Positions 20,173 through 23,082 of a stretch of DNA of 23,082 nucleotides are shown piece after piece. A program made the position numbers and the translations under genes. The stretch is from a virus: positions 1 to 23,082 of the IMG/VR virus record IMGVR_UViG_3300050821_015826; one strand, 5' to 3'. The number at the start of each line of letters is the position of its first letter. Positions within the stretch are counted from its first letter, which is position 1. Below the pieces are notes generated by a model. It did not search any database. It was not told where the DNA came from and was given only the letters and a program-made list of their open reading frames with translations.

Positions 20173-21364
20173 GAACTTTCTCGCCGCAACGAAAGACGTT
20201 AACTCTCCAGAGATCTTTCGCCGCTGGGCGGCGATTTCCACCCTTTCCGGGGCGCTTGAACGACGCACTTACACCTATTTCGGCTCAGGGAAAGTCTATC
20301 CAAACACATTTGTTGTCCTTGTTGCGCCGCCACGAGTCGGTAAGACCCAAGCTCTCAAGCAAGTTACGCATCTTTGGAGAAGTACAAAGGTACTTCATGT
20401 CGCACCCGACTCAATATCTTCGGCAGCCCTCATTGATTGTTTGGAGTCTACATATCGGGCGTTACCTGTGGTGCAGACAGGGGAAGTTCTCGAATATCAC
20501 TCCCTCCAAATCTGTCAAGATGAAATGGGGGTTCTTCTTCCGGAGTACGCACCGGGGACACTTAGTTTGGTGTCCGCTCTTTATGACTGCAAGGAACGCT
20601 TCACAGAAGAAAAGCGCACAAATAAGCTGAAGAAAGACATAATAAATCCTATCATTTCCGTCGCCGTGGGTGCAACTCCAGGATACCTCAAAGACACTCT
20701 CCCAGAAGTCGCCTGGGACCAAGGCTTTATGGCGCGGATGATAATCATCTATCAAAAGGAAGGGCCGAATTATAGTATCCGCGGAAAATTTAAACGTCCT
20801 CGTCAACTCGGCCTCTTTCCTTCCGAAATGAAAGATTATCTTAAAGAATTGTGTGACCTTGTTGGAGCCTTCCAATGGAGCGAAGAAGCGGAAGAAGCGA
20901 TTGCCCGGTGGCACGAGCAAGGATTTGCACCTGCGCCGACGCATCCACGCCTTGCAAATTACTGCAACGAAAGGATGATCCACGTTATGAAACTTTCAAT
21001 GATATCTTCAATATCGCGTGGGACTTCCCTTCGTATTACCTTAAAAGATTTCGAGCGCGCACGCGCCTGGATGATTGAAGCCGAAGGCACTATGCCCGAC
21101 GTATTCGCGGCCATGGGCGGCAAGGGGGATAAGAATATAATCCTTGACTTGCACCAGTTTTTGCTTAATATTCAGAAGCGCAGCGGCACACCCCGCGTCC
21201 GCGATCAACTAATGTACCACCACCTTTCCGGTCAAGTTCAAAGTGAGCGCATTCCAAAACTTGTTGAGCAGGCTTCTCGGATGGGCTTATTGAAGATCGT
21301 CCCTCCGAATTTCGTGGAAGTACTGGAACCGTCCGGTACTGTTTATAAGGAGATGGAAGAATGA
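20102..21364 (+). CDS. DUF3987-like phage replication ATPase
   Basis: The 420-aa protein has WIENFLAATKDVNSPEIFRR near the start, Walker A APPRVGKT at 75-82 and a Walker B-like ICQDEMG with D140-E141, the order seen in phage DUF3987-type proteins linked to helicase/primase roles. The C-terminal 90 residues look like a winged helix (VRDQLMYHHLSGQVQSERIP). The only in-frame ATG lies at 20102, so the gene overlaps the polymerase end by 71 bases; a rare ATT at 20150 is the alternative. The product may load or drive the replisome with the polymerase upstream. Confidence 0.8.
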   Translation: MTQETSPPSSTLPASSIGKGDWIENFLAATKDVNSPEIFRRWAAISTLSGALERRTYTYFGSGKVYPNTFVVLVAPPRVGKTQALKQVTHLWRSTKVLHVAPDSISSAALIDCLESTYRALPVVQTGEVLEYHSLQICQDEMGVLLPEYAPGTLSLVSALYDCKERFTEEKRTNKLKKDIINPIISVAVGATPGYLKDTLPEVAWDQGFMARMIIIYQKEGPNYSIRGKFKRPRQLGLFPSEMKDYLKELCDLVGAFQWSEEAEEAIARWHEQGFAPAPTHPRLANYCNERMIHVMKLSMISSISRGTSLRITLKDFERARAWMIEAEGTMPDVFAAMGGKGDKNIILDLHQFLLNIQKRSGTPRVRDQLMYHHLSGQVQSERIPKLVEQASRMGLLKIVPPNFVEVLEPSGTVYKEMEE

Positions 21365-21684
21365 TAACCTGTCCGAATAATGCTTTTGTTGTAGACACTC
21401 CGAAGTTCTACGATAAGGGCGGAAACCAGTTCAATCTAGCCCAGGACGAGAAAATCTCCTGGACTCCAGGCGACACTTCTATGGCTTCCATGGTCGTTTC
21501 CGACGACACCCTTTCAGCCAAGATTGTCCCCCTCCGCACCACGGTCGGAGATTACGCCTATTCGTATTCTTACGTTTGTCAAGGCAACACGATAACTGTC
21601 AACGAAACAGTGAGTTTCGAGAATCCTTTTCCTGTAGCGGCGAAGTCGGACCAAAAGATTTCGTCGCAAACAATAGGAGAATGA
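21361..21684 (+). CDS. Hypothetical beta-rich protein, 107 aa
   Basis: The ATG overlaps the ATPase stop (ATGA). The product looks all-beta (EKISWTPGD, ASMVVSDDTLSAKIVPL, VGDYAYSYSYVCQGNTITV), like an Ig-type domain. Such small beta proteins often decorate virions, but no family is recognised. It is the first gene of the late-looking block that holds a holin-like protein and a lipoprotein. Confidence 0.7.
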   Translation: MITCPNNAFVVDTPKFYDKGGNQFNLAQDEKISWTPGDTSMASMVVSDDTLSAKIVPLRTTVGDYAYSYSYVCQGNTITVNETVSFENPFPVAAKSDQKISSQTIGE

Positions 21685-21686
21685 AA

Positions 21687-21884
21687 ATGGACACCACCTA
21701 CGCCGCCGCAGGCAGAAGCACCTTTATCGGTGCGGCCATTACCGTCCTTCTTGGAAGCATCCTCGCGCGCTTCCAAATCACTATGTCGTCGGAAGAGGCC
21801 GCAGGGCTCACGGGCTTCTTTGCTTTGGCGGTACACTACTTCTTTCCAGGGGTAGACAACACCCCGCCTACGGCAACGCCATGA
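21687..21884 (+). CDS. Holin-like membrane protein, 65 aa
   Basis: Two hydrophobic segments are visible, about residues 12-27 and 38-53, joined by a short polar turn (QITMSSEEA), with a small tail. Size and topology fit a class II holin, which makes holes in the inner membrane for lysis. The ATG at 21687 has AGGAG at good spacing; an upstream ATG at 21681 overlaps the previous stop and is too close to that site. No endolysin is adjacent, so the call rests on shape. Confidence 0.6.
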   Translation: MDTTYAAAGRSTFIGAAITVLLGSILARFQITMSSEEAAGLTGFFALAVHYFFPGVDNTPPTATP

Positions 21885-22255
21885 GACGCGTCGCCCTGGC
21901 GCTATGCGCGCTTGCACTGTCCTCCTGTGGAGGCATTACAGTCCCTGACCCTTTCGCCCCGTCCGGTGCGATTACCTTGACCGGGAATCCTCTGAAGGAC
22001 TTCTCTCCGGTCACAACAAAGCTAGCCTCGCTTACTTCCTCGGATTTGCAGACCGCGCTCGCGGATGCGAACGCTACCGGAGACAGCGCAGGAGCGGCGT
22101 GTTGGACGTTGCTTTTGAAGGATATCAATTTCCTCAATAATTCTTCTTCCGGAGGAATTGCTACGCTTGCGCAGTTCGGTCGAGATATCCAAGTCGAAAT
22201 ACCACATATTCTAAATCAGTGCAGCGGCGTAGTGCCGATGCTGTCACTTCCGTAG
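21881..22255 (+). CDS. Lipoprotein
   Basis: The 124-aa product begins with a lipoprotein signal, MRRVALALCALALSSCGG, with lipobox LSSC and Cys16 as the lipidated residue. The rest is Ser/Ala/Thr-rich and contains two more Cys. It starts in an ATGA overlap with the holin-like gene, so it is likely part of the lysis module. An outer-membrane spanin is conceivable, but it is long for one and no inner-membrane partner overlaps it. An exclusion role is the other option. Confidence 0.72.
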   Translation: MRRVALALCALALSSCGGITVPDPFAPSGAITLTGNPLKDFSPVTTKLASLTSSDLQTALADANATGDSAGAACWTLLLKDINFLNNSSSGGIATLAQFGRDIQVEIPHILNQCSGVVPMLSLP

Positions 22256-22264
22256 GAGAAGAAA

Positions 22265-22684
22265 ATGGTAGCGGCAGTAGTTTGGCAAAGTGACTTCCAA
22301 TTCACCGCAAGAAATCGAACCTTCGCGGTTGTCGTCGGGCCGGGTAGAAACGTCGGTGTTGAAGGAACTGCCGTTATCCTGGCGGAAAACGTTTCCGGTG
22401 CCGGATGGACAAATATCGGCGATCTTCTAGTAAACCTCGGGGACGGCAGTCTCTCCGGTTTCCCTGGCGCTGACGGAACGGTGAAGGGATTCTTGCTTTA
22501 TCTTTGCAAAATCCTAAACAACACTTTCCTCAGCATTCTCCCTCCAATCACCGTCACCCCACCGCCATCTTTAACTGCTATCCAACGGATAACTATCGGA
22601 ATCCAGAAAGGGATGGTGACACCAACTGTCAATCCAGACGGAACTCTTTCCTTCACCGTTAGTTCTACATTTGTAGAACCATAG
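22265..22684 (+). CDS. Hypothetical protein, first of a tandem paralogue pair
   Basis: The 139-aa product has AGGAG before its ATG. It shares clear segments with the next gene: FTARNRTFAVVVGPG near the start, a hydrophobic middle ending in ILPP, TAIQR, and DGTLSFTVSSTFV at the end. It looks mostly beta, with a hydrophobic helix in the middle. Function unknown; a repeated small structural or surface protein is likely. No signal peptide is seen. Confidence 0.75.
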   Translation: MVAAVVWQSDFQFTARNRTFAVVVGPGRNVGVEGTAVILAENVSGAGWTNIGDLLVNLGDGSLSGFPGADGTVKGFLLYLCKILNNTFLSILPPITVTPPPSLTAIQRITIGIQKGMVTPTVNPDGTLSFTVSSTFVEP

Positions 22685-22693
22685 GAGAATCCG

Positions 22694-23074
22694 ATGTCAA
22701 TTACAGTAGTATCTGGTGATTACGTCTTCACTGCGCGGACGAGGCAGTTTGCTGTCGTTCTCGCTCCGGGGCAGTCAACTGCCGCTAACGGAACTCTATC
22801 TGTCATCCTCGCGGAATTGATTTCCGGCGTCTATACTTGGACGGCCGATCTAGTTCCGAACGTCAACGCTGTAACTCTTCCTACAGGAGCCAGCCCTATG
22901 ACCGCTTGGCTGAATACTTTCCTCGCCACGCTTCAAGCGGAAATGTTGACGCTTCTTCCCCCAACGCCCGCGACGGCGATCCAGAACGCCATCCGCACCG
23001 GAATCAACCCTCCGGCCACCAGCGCCACGGACGGCACTCTCTCCTTCACGGTGAAGTCCACCTTCGTCGGCTAA
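22694..23074 (+). CDS. Hypothetical protein, second of a tandem paralogue pair
   Basis: The 126-aa product aligns with the previous one along its length: FTARTRQFAVVLAPG, VILAELISG, LLPPTPATAIQ and DGTLSFTVKSTFV. Sequence identity is low outside these blocks, so the duplication is old. AGGAG precedes the ATG at 22694. The stop lies eight bases from the window end, so further copies downstream cannot be excluded. Confidence 0.75.
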   Translation: MSITVVSGDYVFTARTRQFAVVLAPGQSTAANGTLSVILAELISGVYTWTADLVPNVNAVTLPTGASPMTAWLNTFLATLQAEMLTLLPPTPATAIQNAIRTGINPPATSATDGTLSFTVKSTFVG

Positions 23075-23082
23075 TCCTTTAG

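Noticed and set aside
1-23082. CRISPR array, insertion sequence, integrase or attachment site
   Set aside because: I saw no regularly spaced repeats, transposase or recombinase motifs, or tRNA-like att core in any frame read.

Overview
The window reads as part of a tailed double-stranded DNA phage genome: short, tightly packed genes, many joined by ATGA/TGATG stop-start overlaps, most of unknown function, around a recognisable phage replication and recombination set. G+C looks near 50% by eye. The clearest promoters have a CTTGAC-type -35, 17 bp and a weak -10, a style common in alphaproteobacteria and their phages. The host is therefore perhaps an alphaproteobacterium, but nothing here proves it. 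I see no integrase, terminase, capsid or tail-tube gene, no tRNA and no CRISPR array, so lifestyle and virion type cannot be told from this window.

Layout. (1) 1-2605, leftward: the start of an unknown gene cut by the window edge, a DUF932 protein with its own terminator, and a three-gene unit (235, 60 and 52 aa) ending in a second terminator. (2) 2606-3112: a 507-bp divergent control region with a leftward promoter, an AT-rich core bracketed by perfect 16-bp inverted repeats, and a strong rightward promoter. (3) 3116-8293, rightward: mostly small unknown genes, two with zinc-binding cysteine patterns, plus a GH16 glycoside hydrolase with a putative carbohydrate-binding C-terminus and a stand-alone HIRAN-domain protein. 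(4) 8297-8525: a noncoding stretch with a 12-bp closing helix and several nested hairpins, a candidate structured RNA, followed by a small secreted protein and an HNH endonuclease. (5) 9112-11439: a UvrD-like helicase interrupted by an AT-rich intein. (6) 11441-16276: small genes, a second promoter with a probable ribbon-helix-helix regulator, a Cas4/RecB-like nuclease, a Sak4-like ATPase and a probable ssDNA-binding protein. (7) 16321-21364: a DUF6378-like protein, a MazG-like pyrophosphohydrolase, a uracil-DNA-glycosylase/3'-5' exonuclease fusion, two small genes, a family A DNA polymerase and a DUF3987-like ATPase. (8) 21361-23074: an unknown beta-rich protein, a holin-like protein, a lipoprotein and two tandem paralogues.

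How the genes may work together. The nuclease, Sak4-like ATPase and SSB candidate form a recombination unit. The UDG-exonuclease, polymerase, helicase and DUF3987 ATPase form the replisome. MazG would clean the nucleotide pool. The polymerase is split inside its exonuclease domain: motifs Exo I and Exo II lie on one polypeptide and Exo III on the next, with two small genes in between.

The observation I rate highest is that three otherwise dissimilar small proteins, at 1898-2605, 11964-12377 and 12611-12910, all end in an acidic tail closing with Asp-Ala-Gly-Phe, encoded by different codons. This resembles the design of the bacterial SSB tail and suggests a phage-specific docking peptide for a shared partner. 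Other points worth attention are the intein with a possible GIY-YIG-like insert and the candidate structured RNA.
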